Of a stretch of 60,893 bases of DNA, positions 45,595 to 54,543 are shown in pieces. The notes under the pieces are model-generated. The model ran no database searches. It was not told the origin of the DNA and saw only the letters and a program-made list of their open reading frames with translations. The position numbers and the translations under genes were made by a program. The DNA lies in the IMG/VR virus record IMGVR_UViG_3300035704_000009, positions 1 to 60,893 of that record. One strand, 5' to 3'. Positions within the stretch are counted from its first letter, which is position 1; each line of letters opens with the position of its first letter. This DNA comes from a virus.

Positions 45595-46500
45595 GTGCCA
45601 GCGGGGGAGATCTACGTGCCGATTCCGGTGAACTTTGCCGATGAACCGGCCGTTGCTGCCCTGCGCCGGTATGGCCGTGACGCCCGCGGGCTGCGCGACC
45701 TCTACGTCCAGATGCACTGCTACTGCAAGCGCACCCTCTCGGACGGCTTCGTTCCCGCCGAGCAGATCGGGCTGCTGGTCTATCCCGACCCGCCGAAGTC
45801 GGGTGAGCGTGACGTGAAGCGCCTGATTGAGGCGCACCTGGTCACGGTTGCGGTCGGCGGGTACTTCGTTCCGGCCTACCTTGAGCGCAACCCGACCCGC
45901 GCCAAGGTGGAGAAGACGTCAGCGGACAAGGCCAGAGGCGTGCTGAGCGGGAACCACCAGCGCTGGCATGTGGAGCGGAACGAGTCGGATCCAGGCTGCC
46001 CGCTCTGCCAGGAGGCGAGTCAGAACAACGGTCAGTACGAGGGTCAGATAACTGATGACCGCATGACACCCGCACTGCTCAGTGCGGGTGTCAATGCGGA
46101 CGGCGCACCTGACTCCACAAGACAAGACAAGACAAGACAACATACTGGTAACCCCCCCGCGGCACGCCGCGGACGAGGGCGAGATCCCGACCCCGACGAC
46201 GATCCCGACTTCACGGCGTTCTGGGCCGTCTACCCGCGCAAACGCGACAAGAAGCCGGCCTTCAAGGCGTGGCGGCAGGCCCTGAACCGCAAGGCGGACC
46301 CGAAGGACATCATCGCCGGGGCCGAGGTCTACGCCGCCGAATGCGTCGCGACGTCACGTCTCCCGAGGCACACCAAACTCCCGGCCACGTGGCTCAACGC
46401 CGACTGCTGGACCAACGACGACGAATCCGAGCAGGAGCGCGAACGCCAGCACGCCGGGCGCTTCGAGTATCCCGATTCGCCGTACGACAGGGGGAACTGA
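45595..46500 (+). CDS. DnaD-like replication initiator / helicase loader, 301 aa
   Basis: The N-terminus (YVPIPVNFADEPAVAALRRY, DLYVQMHCYCKRTLSDGFVP) is a winged-helix replisome-organiser domain. The C-terminus (FWAVYPRKRDKKPAFKAWRQ...TWLNADCW) is the typical end of phage initiators. Start GTG 45595 abuts the nuclease stop. GTG 45616, after GGGGGAG, is an alternative. The linker DNA holds repeats of a candidate origin. Confidence 0.75.
   Translation: MPAGEIYVPIPVNFADEPAVAALRRYGRDARGLRDLYVQMHCYCKRTLSDGFVPAEQIGLLVYPDPPKSGERDVKRLIEAHLVTVAVGGYFVPAYLERNPTRAKVEKTSADKARGVLSGNHQRWHVERNESDPGCPLCQEASQNNGQYEGQITDDRMTPALLSAGVNADGAPDSTRQDKTRQHTGNPPAARRGRGRDPDPDDDPDFTAFWAVYPRKRDKKPAFKAWRQALNRKADPKDIIAGAEVYAAECVATSRLPRHTKLPATWLNADCWTNDDESEQERERQHAGRFEYPDSPYDRGN
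46019..46172. other. Candidate replication origin inside the initiator gene
   Basis: GTCAG repeats at 46019, 46031 and 46043 are exactly 12 bp apart. A perfect 13-bp hairpin follows (GACACCCGCACTG 46065-46077, CAGTGCGGGTGTC 46080-46092). Five ACAAG/ACAAC units occupy 46117-46141 (AT-rich). CCGCGGC-AC-GCCGCGG lies at 46157-46172. This resembles lambda, whose origin lies inside gene O. Confidence 0.55.
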
Positions 46501-46502
46501 TC

Positions 46503-48113
46503 ATGGACGTTCTGCGGGAAATCCTGCTCCCGAAGCTCGAGGCCGTGAAGTACTCGGGCGGCTCGTGGATGGCGCGCTGCCCGGCCGCGGGTCACGACGA
46601 CGCGAAGGCGAGCTTGCACATCTCGCGCGGGAACAAGCACCCCGTCGTCCTGCAATGCCACGCAGGCTGCACTCCCGAGAGTGTCCTCGCGGGCGTCGGG
46701 CTTACGTGGAAGACACTCTGCGTGGAGGACGGCGAGCGTCCGGTCCGCGGCGAGTGGACGCCGGCAGGCGAAGCCGTGGCGGTCTACGACTACACCGACG
46801 AGGCCGGAACCCTGCTGTTCCAGGTGCTCCGCACGGCGGACAAGCAGTTCCGCCAGCGCACCCCGGACTCCTCACGCAAGAGCGGGTGGCTCTGGAACCT
46901 TGAAGGCGTCCGCCGTGTCCTGTACCGGCTGCCCAAGGTCATCGAGGCGGTCAAGGACGGCTACCCGATCTACGTCTGCGAAGGCGAGAAGGACGTCCAG
47001 GCGATCGAGGGAGCCGGCGGGGTCGCCACGTGCAACTCCGGGGGCGCCGGGAAGTGGCGGCCGGAGTACTCCGAGTTCCTGCGGGACGCCATCATCATCA
47101 TCGTGGCCGACCGGGACAAGCCCGGCCAGGCGCACGCCCGGCAGGTCGCTGCGGCGCTTGACGGCTCGGCCCGTGCGGTTGAGATCGTTGAGGCCGCCGG
47201 CGAGGGCCAGGATGCGCGCGAGCTCAAGGATGCCGCCGACCACTTCGCGGCCGGGCACACGCTCGCGGACTTCGTGACCACGTGGCAGTCCGCCGAGCCG
47301 GCGCCTGCTGACCTTGCACCGGACCTGCACGAGTTCCTGGCCGGTACGGACGCCCCCTACGAATGGGTCATCGAGGGAATCCTTGAGCGCGGCGACCGGC
47401 TCATCTGGACCGGCGAGGAGGGCCTCGGCAAGACCACGGCCGGTCGCATGCTCGCCGTCGCCGCGGCGTGCGGAGTCCACCCGTTCCACAACGGGCTCGC
47501 GGAACCGCAGCGCGTGCTCTGGGTCGACTGCGAGAACTCGGCCCGGCAGGGACGGCGCCACTTCCGCAAGCTGGAGCGCATCTCGGTCGCGAAAGGGCGG
47601 CGTGTCCCCGATGGCGGGATGCGGCTGATCCACCGGCCCGAAGGCGTCGACCTCACCCGGGACGAGGACGCGTCCTGGTTCCTTGAGCGCGTCCATGCCC
47701 ACCGCCCCGACCTGCTCTACGTCGGCCCGCTGTACCGGCTGCATGCCGCGGACATCAACGACGAGACGGCGGCCCGGCAGGTGACCGCAGTGCTGGACAT
47801 GGCCCGCGTGAAGGCGGACTGCGCACTCATCATCGAAGGCCACTCGCCTCACGGCAACGGTGAGACCCGGCCAATCCGGCCGATCGGCTCGAGCCTGTTC
47901 CGCCGCTGGCCCGAGTTCGGGTACGGCATCTCGCCGGCGATGGACGGCGACCCGTGCAAAGAGGTGCGCGTCCGGTCCTGGCGCGGCGCCCGTGATGAGC
48001 GCCACTGGCCCAAGTTCCTCATGTGGGGCACCAAGCCCGACGACTGGCCATGGGTTGACCCGGATCACAAGGCTTCCCATGGCTTCCCCTACTCCGTTCC
48101 CGATGCGTCCTAG
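46503..48113 (+). CDS. Primase-helicase, 536 aa
   Basis: A zinc motif (Cys26, His31, Cys52, Cys56) as in CHC2 primases, a TOPRIM domain (YVCEGEKD with Glu160, VADRDKPG) and a RecA-like ATPase (Walker [10 protein letters not shown] 304-312; LLYVGP strand). This is a bifunctional phage primase/helicase, following its initiator by 2 bp. Confidence 0.9.
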   Translation: MDVLREILLPKLEAVKYSGGSWMARCPAAGHDDAKASLHISRGNKHPVVLQCHAGCTPESVLAGVGLTWKTLCVEDGERPVRGEWTPAGEAVAVYDYTDEAGTLLFQVLRTADKQFRQRTPDSSRKSGWLWNLEGVRRVLYRLPKVIEAVKDGYPIYVCEGEKDVQAIEGAGGVATCNSGGAGKWRPEYSEFLRDAIIIIVADRDKPGQAHARQVAAALDGSARAVEIVEAAGEGQDARELKDAADHFAAGHTLADFVTTWQSAEPAPADLAPDLHEFLAGTDAPYEWVIEGILERGDRLIWTGEEGLGKTTAGRMLAVAAACGVHPFHNGLAEPQRVLWVDCENSARQGRRHFRKLERISVAKGRRVPDGGMRLIHRPEGVDLTRDEDASWFLERVHAHRPDLLYVGPLYRLHAADINDETAARQVTAVLDMARVKADCALIIEGHSPHGNGETRPIRPIGSSLFRRWPEFGYGISPAMDGDPCKEVRVRSWRGARDERHWPKFLMWGTKPDDWPWVDPDHKASHGFPYSVPDAS

Positions 48114-48124
48114 GAGACAGGCAG

Positions 48125-48565
48125 ATGGCAGGCGACACCCTCATAACGATCATCGGGAACCTGACGGCAGACCCGGAGATGCGCTACACCCCGCAGGGCC
48201 TTCCCGTGGCCAGGTTCACGGTGGCGTCCACCCCGCGGATATTCGACAAGCAGGCGAACGAATGGAAGGACGGCGACAGCCTCTTCCTGTCCTGCAACGC
48301 CTGGCGCCAGCTGGCCGAGAACGCCGCAGAGTCCCTCCAGCGGGGCACGCGCGTCATCGTGACCGGCCGGCTGAAGCAGCGGTCATACGAGACCCGCGAA
48401 GGCGAGAAGCGCACCGTCTACGAGATCGAGGTGGACGAGGTGGGCCCGTCGCTGCGGAACGCCACGGCCAAGGTGATCAAGGCCGGGCGCACCAAGCCCG
48501 CAGAGGCCCCGGCTGGCGACGACCCGTGGGCGAAGGAGACGGGCGATGACAAGCCGCCGTTCTAG
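48125..48565 (+). CDS. ssb: Single-stranded DNA-binding protein, 146 aa
   Basis: An OB fold with [34 protein letters not shown] and [20 protein letters not shown]. The acidic tip ends DDKPPF, as in bacterial SSB that recruits partners. AGGAGACAG precedes the ATG. Confidence 0.95.
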   Translation: MAGDTLITIIGNLTADPEMRYTPQGLPVARFTVASTPRIFDKQANEWKDGDSLFLSCNAWRQLAENAAESLQRGTRVIVTGRLKQRSYETREGEKRTVYEIEVDEVGPSLRNATAKVIKAGRTKPAEAPAGDDPWAKETGDDKPPF

Positions 48566-48734
48566 CGTCACGCCGGCCAGGGCGTGCCCTGACTGCGGCG
48601 AATACCTGCCGCACGCCTGCGCCGGCATCGTGCAACTCCCGCAGCGCCTGCCGCCCGTCTCGCGCCGCCGCGCCCTCCTGAACAAGGCCATCCTCCGGGC
48701 AGCCGTGACCACGAGAAGGCAGCGTGCAGCATGA
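48546..48734 (+). CDS. Small zinc-knuckle protein, 62 aa
   Basis: [12 protein letters not shown] then a basic tail ([20 protein letters not shown]). Overlaps the ssb end by 20 bp and the next ATG by 4 nt. Confidence 0.5.
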   Translation: MTSRRSSVTPARACPDCGEYLPHACAGIVQLPQRLPPVSRRRALLNKAILRAAVTTRRQRAA

Positions 48735-48886
48735 CCGCCCCCAAGCGCGACCGCCTCGAGCGCTACGCAGAGTTCCGCACCCACGGCGAGGACCAGCAGT
48801 GCGCAGCCCTCCGTGTCCGGGTAAGCCGCAGGACTGCCCGCCGCTACGAGGCCGATCTCAGGACGCTACGGACAGGACGATCATGA
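48731..48886 (+). CDS. Small HTH-like protein, 51 aa
   Basis: [20 protein letters not shown], then CAALRVRVSRRTARRYEADL, an HTH-like helix pair. Overlaps neighbours by ATGA and TGA. Confidence 0.5.
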   Translation: MTAPKRDRLERYAEFRTHGEDQQCAALRVRVSRRTARRYEADLRTLRTGRS

Positions 48887-49563
48887 CCGCGACCACGGAC
48901 GCCCCCGCCTACCCCTGCACGTGCCGGCCGGGCTGCCCCGAGACGATGGCCACGCCCGCGGGATATGCACGAGGCTGGGCGGACGCCTGCTACCGCCGCT
49001 GGCAGCGCGCGGGAAAGCCGGACTGCGGCCCCCCGGCGCCGAGGGCGGTCACCGGCCACGCCCGGATCACGAAGGCGGAAGCCGCGAAGCGCATGGAGCG
49101 GTTCAGCGCCCTGCGTGCCCGGGGCCTCACCGTCGCCGTGATCGCCGCGAAGATGGGCGTGAGCCTCACGGCCGCCGAGCACTACGCGGTGATCTTCAGG
49201 CAGCAGCTGAGGGACGAGCTCGCGGAGACTCCCATCGACTGGCCCGTGCCCGCCTCCCCGGTGCCGGGAGTTTCGCACTGGTCCGGCGCAGCGGCGTGCC
49301 GGGGTCACCAGGACCTGTTCTACGCCCCTGACGGGACGGAGGGCGAGCGGGCGAGAGAGGTCCGGGAGGCGAAGGCGAAGAGCCTGTGTGCCGCCTGCCC
49401 GGTGCGGAGGCCGTGCGGGGATGAGGCAGCGAAGGGCCCCGGCCGGTGGGGGACGTGGGCCGGGATGTCCGAGGAAGACCGGGAGCGCGACAGGAAGCAG
49501 CGGGCGAACGCATCCCGCCGCTCCGCCGCCCGCCGTGAGCACGACAGCGAGGTTGCGGCTTGA
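48883..49563 (+). CDS. WhiB-domain protein with N-terminal zinc and HTH parts, 226 aa
   Basis: Residues 10-40 have several cysteines (CTCRPGCPETMATPAG), 62-110 an HTH (LTVAVIAAKMGVSLTAAEHY), and 130-226 a WhiB domain: Cys139, Cys169, Cys172, Cys178, then WGTWAGMSEED and a basic end. A fused Wbl is unusual, as Wbl proteins usually lack an added DNA-binding domain. Confidence 0.8.
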   Translation: MTATTDAPAYPCTCRPGCPETMATPAGYARGWADACYRRWQRAGKPDCGPPAPRAVTGHARITKAEAAKRMERFSALRARGLTVAVIAAKMGVSLTAAEHYAVIFRQQLRDELAETPIDWPVPASPVPGVSHWSGAAACRGHQDLFYAPDGTEGERAREVREAKAKSLCAACPVRRPCGDEAAKGPGRWGTWAGMSEEDRERDRKQRANASRRSAARREHDSEVAA

Positions 49564-49592
49564 GCGCCGCCGGAAACGAGAGGAACGAAACG

Positions 49593-50087
49593 ATGGCCGA
49601 CCTGATCACAGTCCGCAGGGACCACCTGGAAACCATGCTGGCCTACCTGGCCTCAGGACCCTGGACGCCCTCAGACAAGCCAGAGGTATCTGAGGCGTGG
49701 AAAGGGCTCACCGAGGCGAAGGACGCGAGCCAGGACGCGGAGTCCGCCGCGGACCCGGGCCTGCCGCCCGGTGAGTTCGCCACCGTCCACGTGATGGGAC
49801 ATGACCAGGTGACCGGATGGGTCAGCGACGGCACCAGGGCCGGGGTCCCCGTCATGGTCGTCCGCGACTGGGACGGCCAGGTCCTGCGGGAGATCCCGGG
49901 GCATGCGCTGTACCAGTTCGTCCCGCTGCCCACCCCGCTGCGGCGGCCGGAGCCGCTGCCGTTCCCTGACGCCACCATGGCACTCCCGGTCGCTGAGGCC
50001 TACGAGGACGGGGATCCCTGGCAGCCCGCCACCGATGCCGAGGCGGACGCGTTCGCTGGCCGCACCGACCCGGACATGCCCTTCTGA
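49593..50087 (+). CDS. Hypothetical protein, 164 aa
   Basis: ATG 49593 has AGAGGAA upstream. It begins MADLITVRRDHLETMLAYLA and has a beta-rich middle (GEFATVHVMGHDQVTGWVSD). It ends DPDMPF, an acidic/Phe tip reminiscent of SSB. Confidence 0.55.
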   Translation: MADLITVRRDHLETMLAYLASGPWTPSDKPEVSEAWKGLTEAKDASQDAESAADPGLPPGEFATVHVMGHDQVTGWVSDGTRAGVPVMVVRDWDGQVLREIPGHALYQFVPLPTPLRRPEPLPFPDATMALPVAEAYEDGDPWQPATDAEADAFAGRTDPDMPF

Positions 50088-50233
50088 TGGCCGCCACCAC
50101 CCGCCAGGGCTACGCGCTGGCCCACCCGCTCAACGAGGCGCTCGTCCGCGCTGGCGCGCTTGAGCCCTACCAGGCTGCCCGCAAGCACGCGACCGGCCTG
50201 CTGATCATGACAATCCTGGCGGTGGACCGTTGA
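50087..50233 (+). CDS. Small hypothetical protein, 48 aa
   Basis: MAATTRQGYALAHPLNEALV, helical, with the ATG overlapping the upstream stop (TGATG). Real by context. Confidence 0.5.
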   Translation: MAATTRQGYALAHPLNEALVRAGALEPYQAARKHATGLLIMTILAVDR

Positions 50234-50257
50234 CAGCGCATAAACGCCGGGCTGCCC

Positions 50258-50509
50258 GTGTGGCACGTCTCGGTCAGCGCCTGGTCGAGGCGCGAGGTGA
50301 AGTCCTCCCAGCCCGTCATCTGCGAGCGGGAAGCCGTGAAGCTCCTGCGCGGAGTCGGCGGGGACCGGGAGTGGTGGTGGTTCAACCCGGAGACGCTGAT
50401 CGGCCACCTGAGGGTGTCGGTCACCGGGGCCGAGCACGAGGCGATGCCGGAAGGGGCAGCAGTCGATGACGCAGGGGAGACCGGGCCGGAGCGGCCACGG
50501 ACACGCTAG
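50258..50509 (+). CDS. Hypothetical protein, 83 aa, start uncertain
   Basis: WHVSVSAWSRREVKSSQPVI and REWWWFNPETLIGHLRVSVT look conserved. The frame opens just upstream at an ATA (50240) followed by NAGLPVWHVSVS, so the true start may be ATA or GTG 50258. Confidence 0.5.
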   Translation: MWHVSVSAWSRREVKSSQPVICEREAVKLLRGVGGDREWWWFNPETLIGHLRVSVTGAEHEAMPEGAAVDDAGETGPERPRTR

Positions 50510-50523
50510 CGGGAGGACCGACC

Positions 50524-51048
50524 ATGCCTGATGCAGCCAGGGCCCAGGAGATCCGGGCCGAGCTTGAGAAGTTGGCCCCCTACCCAGCCAACGGCGACGT
50601 GACCGCGCGGGGGCTGGCTCGCTGGATGGCGATGGAGTCCCAGTTGGCGTGGGCGCGCATGACCGGTATGGACCATCCGATCACCATGACGGACGTCGCG
50701 ATCCTTCAGGGCAACTTCGCCGCCGCCCATGCCTTGCTGGCGCTCGCCACCGCGGAGCCGGCGGACGCGGATGCGGTCGCCGGCGAGATCCGCGAGGCGT
50801 TCGACCCTCCCGGCATCGGTGAGTGGCTGTATGAGCACCTGGGCGACGACGCGGAGCAGATCGCTGCTCTCGCTGAGGAACTGGCCAAGGCCACGGTGGC
50901 CGACGCCAGAGTGGTCGTCAGCCAGGCAGACCTGCGGGTGCTCATGCGGCTCGCGGAGGGCTACGCGAGCCGGGACCCCCTGCGCCTGCCGCCGAACGAT
51001 TCCTGCCGTGAGGCGCTGGACCGGCTCGCTGCGGCGGTGAAGCCATGA
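50524..51048 (+). CDS. Hypothetical helical protein, 174 aa
   Basis: GGGAGG lies 7 nt before the ATG. Almost all helical, with an acidic middle (EWLYEHLGDDAEQIAALAEE). Function unknown. Confidence 0.6.
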   Translation: MPDAARAQEIRAELEKLAPYPANGDVTARGLARWMAMESQLAWARMTGMDHPITMTDVAILQGNFAAAHALLALATAEPADADAVAGEIREAFDPPGIGEWLYEHLGDDAEQIAALAEELAKATVADARVVVSQADLRVLMRLAEGYASRDPLRLPPNDSCREALDRLAAAVKP

Positions 51049-51383
51049 CCGGCACCGGGAACGAAGACCCGGCCGTTGCCTGGGAAGCATGGCTGAACGA
51101 GCCCATCCCCCGGTGGACCTGCACGCGCGGCGAGCTGATCGAGGCGCTCACCCACCTGAGGGCGGAGTTCCCGTGGCCGCCGCCGATCCAGCGGGACGGG
51201 ACACTCGCCATCAACGCCGAGACGATGGCCGACTCCATCCTGGCGGGACTGACGCCTGCTGCTGATGGCGTCACGGTCAGCATGCCGGACCTCGTGGCCG
51301 TCCTCGCCGAGGCGGAGGGCTTCATTGGCGGCAAGGACAATGCGGCGTTCACCCGGCTCGCCGAGGCGGCAGGTGTCTCATGA
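51045..51383 (+). CDS. Hypothetical protein, 112 aa
   Basis: ATGA overlap with previous gene. Two repeated helical units (RGELIEALTHLRAEF; MPDLVAVLAEAEGFI), like the C-terminus of the next protein (RDQLADALTRLDV), suggesting related domains. Confidence 0.55.
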   Translation: MTGTGNEDPAVAWEAWLNEPIPRWTCTRGELIEALTHLRAEFPWPPPIQRDGTLAINAETMADSILAGLTPAADGVTVSMPDLVAVLAEAEGFIGGKDNAAFTRLAEAAGVS

Positions 51384-51736
51384 CCGGGACCGGGCCCGAG
51401 ACCGGGAGCGCCCCGCCTCCCCTCCCGCCGCTGCCGCAGTACACCTGCGGATCGTGCCACCAGGAGTTCGGCTCGAACTGCGACCCCGACGACATCATGT
51501 GCGCCTGGTGTGAGGCGCAGCGCTGCCCTCACTGCCACGCATGGTTCGGCGGCGAGGAGGGAGTCGTTTCCCCGGACCCCGGTCGGGTCACGGTCACCCG
51601 GGACCAGCTCGCGGACGCACTCACCCGCCTGGACGTCAGCGTGCTTACTAGTGGCCCGGCGGCAGGCATGATCAACGCCGACTCCATGGCGGGCGCGATC
51701 CTGGAAGCGCTCGCTGCTGCGGAGGTGACCGGGTGA
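51380..51736 (+). CDS. Zinc-ribbon protein, 118 aa
   Basis: CGSCHQEF, CAWC and CPHCHAWFG are three Cys pairs. The C-terminal INADSMAGAILEALAAAE matches INAETMADSILAGL in the protein before it. Probably a duplicated domain. Confidence 0.6.
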   Translation: MTGTGPETGSAPPPLPPLPQYTCGSCHQEFGSNCDPDDIMCAWCEAQRCPHCHAWFGGEEGVVSPDPGRVTVTRDQLADALTRLDVSVLTSGPAAGMINADSMAGAILEALAAAEVTG

Positions 51737-52119
51737 GCTACGACGGAATCCGTTTCGTGCTCGCTCCTGCAGCCAGCTACATCGTGCGCGAGGTGGATGC
51801 TCACCTGGACGCGAACACCAGCCAGCCGTACAGGGACCAGCCGCTGGCCGGCCACTGGGCCCGGGTCACGAAGGTCTGCGAAGAGGCCGGCGAGGTCTGG
51901 CGCGCCCTGAGCAAGTTGACCGGCGAGAACCCGCGCAAGGGCGTCTGCGGCACCGAGGATGAGTTGCTCGGCGAGCTGGCCGACACGGCGATGGCAGCGA
52001 TCTGCGGCATCCAGCACCTGACGAAGGACACCGAGCGCACGCAGGCGGTGCTAGCCGAAGCGGTGAACAAGGCGGCTGAGCGTGTGCGCAAGCATGCAGG
52101 GACGGGTGATCCCGGGTGA
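51733..52119 (+). CDS. MazG-like NTP pyrophosphohydrolase-type protein, 128 aa
   Basis: KVCEEAGEVWRALSK (Glu50, 51, 54) and LGELADTAMAA (Glu81, Asp84) match the metal-binding pattern of MazG-like proteins. Such enzymes adjust nucleotide pools or ppGpp during phage growth. Confidence 0.75.
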   Translation: MSYDGIRFVLAPAASYIVREVDAHLDANTSQPYRDQPLAGHWARVTKVCEEAGEVWRALSKLTGENPRKGVCGTEDELLGELADTAMAAICGIQHLTKDTERTQAVLAEAVNKAAERVRKHAGTGDPG

Positions 52120-52808
52120 GCGTCCCCAGCGATGCGGTGCTGCTCGGCCGGGCCTACGACGAGGTGCAGCGCCTCCGCGCAGAGCTTGAGGAAGCCAGAC
52201 GCGAGGCCCTGCTCTCCCTCGCTGCCGGGATTGAGGCCCTGAACGACTGGCCGAAGCTCGAAAGCATCACCGAGGAGACGCACCAGTACGCCAGGGGCGT
52301 CATCAAGGGCATCGCCGAGATGGCTCGCAGGCAGGCACAGCAGGGCCAGGGCAGCCCGTCAGGCTCTCCCGGGATACCTGGGGAGACCCCGGGACCTCAG
52401 GGGCTTAGCGTTGACCTGAGGGCCGCAGGCGAGATCCCGGCCGAAGTGGTCGCCGCCGCACTGCGGGCCGACCACGAGGAGGGCGTCCGGGACGGCAGGA
52501 GCTACCACCAGGTAGCGGAGCACCAGGTGCGCCGCCTCATCGCTGGCGCTGTCGCGGCCGAGCGGGAGCGCATCTACGCCCACCTCGGCAACGACCACTA
52601 CGTGACCTTCACCGAGGACGGCTGGACCACCGAGCACTCTGCGGAGTGCCGCCTGTCCGGCCAGATGGGCGACTGTGACTGGCTCGCGGCGGTCAGGGTG
52701 ATCGCGGCCTGGTTCGACCCGGGCATGCTCGGCCGCTGGCGCATCACGGGGATCAGCGAGGGCCTGCCGGACCTGGAGCGGGCAGAGCCGGAGGCAGACG
52801 ATGGCTGA
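52116..52808 (+). CDS. Coiled-coil protein with C-terminal domain, 230 aa
   Basis: An N-terminal coiled coil (VQRLRAELEEARREALLSLA), a linker with GIPGETPGPQG, then a domain with Cys (SAECRLSGQMGDCDW). Function unknown. Confidence 0.55.
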   Translation: MSVPSDAVLLGRAYDEVQRLRAELEEARREALLSLAAGIEALNDWPKLESITEETHQYARGVIKGIAEMARRQAQQGQGSPSGSPGIPGETPGPQGLSVDLRAAGEIPAEVVAAALRADHEEGVRDGRSYHQVAEHQVRRLIAGAVAAERERIYAHLGNDHYVTFTEDGWTTEHSAECRLSGQMGDCDWLAAVRVIAAWFDPGMLGRWRITGISEGLPDLERAEPEADDG

Positions 52809-53172
52809 CAACACGCTCGGCCAGGTGGGATTCGAGGCCTTCCTCAAGGCCATCGACCACAGGTGTGACGCCGCCGCATCGTGGCGGCTCGCCCCGCCAG
52901 AGTTCCGCGCCGCCTGGGAGGCCGCAGCCGGCGGTGCCGCTGAAACCGAGCGGGAGCGCATCACGGCACTCCTGCGGCGCGCTGCCGCTGGCCGCCGCGA
53001 GTACGCCGGGCATGAGGACGACGGCAGCGAGGCCCGGGCGATCCTGCTCAAGAGCGCCGAGCACTACGAGTCGGCGGCGTGGCTGCTGGAGGACCCGCGC
53101 AACATGCTGGACGTCATGCCCTCGTGGATGTGGACGGACGAGGAGCATGCGTTGCTGAGGGAGCGGCCGTGA
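52801..53172 (+). CDS. Hypothetical helical protein, 123 aa
   Basis: VGFEAFLKAIDHRCDAAASW and SAEHYESAAWLLEDPRNMLD. Repeats a helical pattern seen in the gene before. Function unknown. Confidence 0.5.
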   Translation: MADNTLGQVGFEAFLKAIDHRCDAAASWRLAPPEFRAAWEAAAGGAAETERERITALLRRAAAGRREYAGHEDDGSEARAILLKSAEHYESAAWLLEDPRNMLDVMPSWMWTDEEHALLRERP

Positions 53173-53426
53173 GCGCGTTCTGGGCCGTCCGGGCGCATCC
53201 CCCGGCCGCTCCTGCCCCGCCGCCAGAGGCCGGGCCACCCCCGGAGCCCTGCGACTGCGTGGTCATCCTGACCTTCCCGGTAGACCGCAGGCAGCTCGCC
53301 AGCGCGACCCTGATGACCGCGGCCGAGGCGGAAACGGAGGCGGACATGTGGCGGAAGCTAAGGCCGGAGCCGCTGCGCCCCGGGCCGTCCGGTGCCGAGG
53401 TGTTCAGGCTGGTGAGGGTGACATGA
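53169..53426 (+). CDS. Hypothetical protein, 85 aa
   Basis: GTG 53169 overlaps upstream stop. Pro-rich N-terminus and VVILTFPVDRRQLASATLMT. Function unknown. Confidence 0.45.
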   Translation: MSAFWAVRAHPPAAPAPPPEAGPPPEPCDCVVILTFPVDRRQLASATLMTAAEAETEADMWRKLRPEPLRPGPSGAEVFRLVRVT

Positions 53427-53785
53427 CCGCCCCGGCTGCCGATCCCCTGACCGCCCCCTGCTCGTGGTGCGGGGCGAAGGTCGGCGAGCGCTGCGGGACG
53501 CTCAGCGACTGGGCCCGCAAGCCGCACGCCGTCCGGGCGAAACTGGCGCTGGCTCTCGCCGCCCACGCCGACCCCGCCCTCGATGCGTTCTTCGCCCGGC
53601 GCGGGCAGTGCGCGTTGTGCGCCGAGCCGGGACTTGACCAGCGGCACCGGGTGGTCGATGCCATTGCCGGGATGCTGGAAGCCGGGGAGGATGCCGCCGA
53701 CGTCGCCAGTGAGTACGGACTGAGCCTGGATGCCGTGTACGCCGTCTCGGCCTGGGCGGCACGGTGGCCGGGAGCGTGGTCCTGA
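53423..53785 (+). CDS. Zinc-finger protein with HTH-like tail, 120 aa
   Basis: CSWCGAKVGERCGTLSDWAR then KPHAVR is the small zinc finger seen in actinophages. CALCAEPGLDQRH follows. The C-terminus (AADVASEYGLSLDAVYAVSA) is HTH-like. Confidence 0.6.
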   Translation: MTAPAADPLTAPCSWCGAKVGERCGTLSDWARKPHAVRAKLALALAAHADPALDAFFARRGQCALCAEPGLDQRHRVVDAIAGMLEAGEDAADVASEYGLSLDAVYAVSAWAARWPGAWS

Positions 53786-54018
53786 TGGACGAGCGCGAGT
53801 TCACCGAGCGGACCCGCAGGCGCCTGCGGGGGCCGAACGCGGACAAGGCCGCCGCCGCGATCACCGACGACGCCCGCGAATGGGTGGCGGCCACAGTGGA
53901 GGAAGTCTGTCATCCCGCCTACCCGCCACGGCTGGCGAGAGCCCTGCGGCCCCGTACGCCGTCCTGGGCGGATGAGCCGGATGCCGAGGTCACGGAAATG
54001 CCCGGGGGTGAGCGGTGA
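53785..54018 (+). CDS. Hypothetical protein, 77 aa
   Basis: MDEREFTERTRRRLRGPNAD, helical. TGATG overlap upstream. Confidence 0.45.
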   Translation: MDEREFTERTRRRLRGPNADKAAAAITDDAREWVAATVEEVCHPAYPPRLARALRPRTPSWADEPDAEVTEMPGGER

Positions 54019-54392
54019 GCAGCATCCTCCAGTTCGTGTGCCTCTTCGGATCGCTCCCGTTCAGCACGCTCGGCACGATAAGCATGCTCCAGAGGTGGTT
54101 CTTCCGCGGCGGCCCCGAAGCGGAGCACCGGGCTGACGGCCTGTTTGCCATTGCCGACCTGCTGCTGGCGGCGGCCTTCGCGCTGATGCGGCTCTGGCCC
54201 CTCGCCGCATTCTTCGCCCTGCTGGGCATCGTGCTCGCGGTGAACTGGTGGCGGAAGCGCAAGCGCCGCAAGCGGAGCCCGAAGGCTATGGGAGCCAAGA
54301 GCCGCGCTCTCCTCGCTGCGCTTGTCCGCAAGGCCAGGGAAGCCGCACGTCCCCGCCCCGTGCTCCGTCCGCTGCCGGGAGGTGCCCAGTGA
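54015..54392 (+). CDS. Membrane protein, 125 aa
   Basis: Two or three spans (ILQFVCLFGSLPFSTLGTIS, LWPLAAFFALLGIVLAVNWW) and a basic tail (WRKRKRRKRSPK). GTG overlap. Confidence 0.55.
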   Translation: MSSILQFVCLFGSLPFSTLGTISMLQRWFFRGGPEAEHRADGLFAIADLLLAAAFALMRLWPLAAFFALLGIVLAVNWWRKRKRRKRSPKAMGAKSRALLAALVRKAREAARPRPVLRPLPGGAQ

Positions 54393-54538
54393 GCGGGCAG
54401 GAGGCCTGGGGCTACCCGCTGGCCGGGCTGCCGCAGGAATCCCGCCGGGGAGTGCGGCCGGTGGTGCTCGCGGCGGCGGCAGGGCTTGTGGCCGGACTGG
54501 TGCTGCTGCGGTGGTCAAGATCAAAGGCTCGGCGATGA
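54389..54538 (+). CDS. Single-span small membrane protein, 49 aa
   Basis: RPVVLAAAAGLVAGLVLLRW ends with a basic tail. GTG overlap with the gene before. Confidence 0.5.
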   Translation: MSGQEAWGYPLAGLPQESRRGVRPVVLAAAAGLVAGLVLLRWSRSKARR

Positions 54539-54543
54539 GGGGG

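Noticed and set aside
46117-46141. Short tandem repeats as a CRISPR array
   Set aside because: Units are 5 bp with no spacers and lie in a coding frame; no cas genes are near.
46872-48080. 402-codon minus-strand open frame
   Set aside because: It is the antisense of the primase-helicase, whose motifs are unmistakable.
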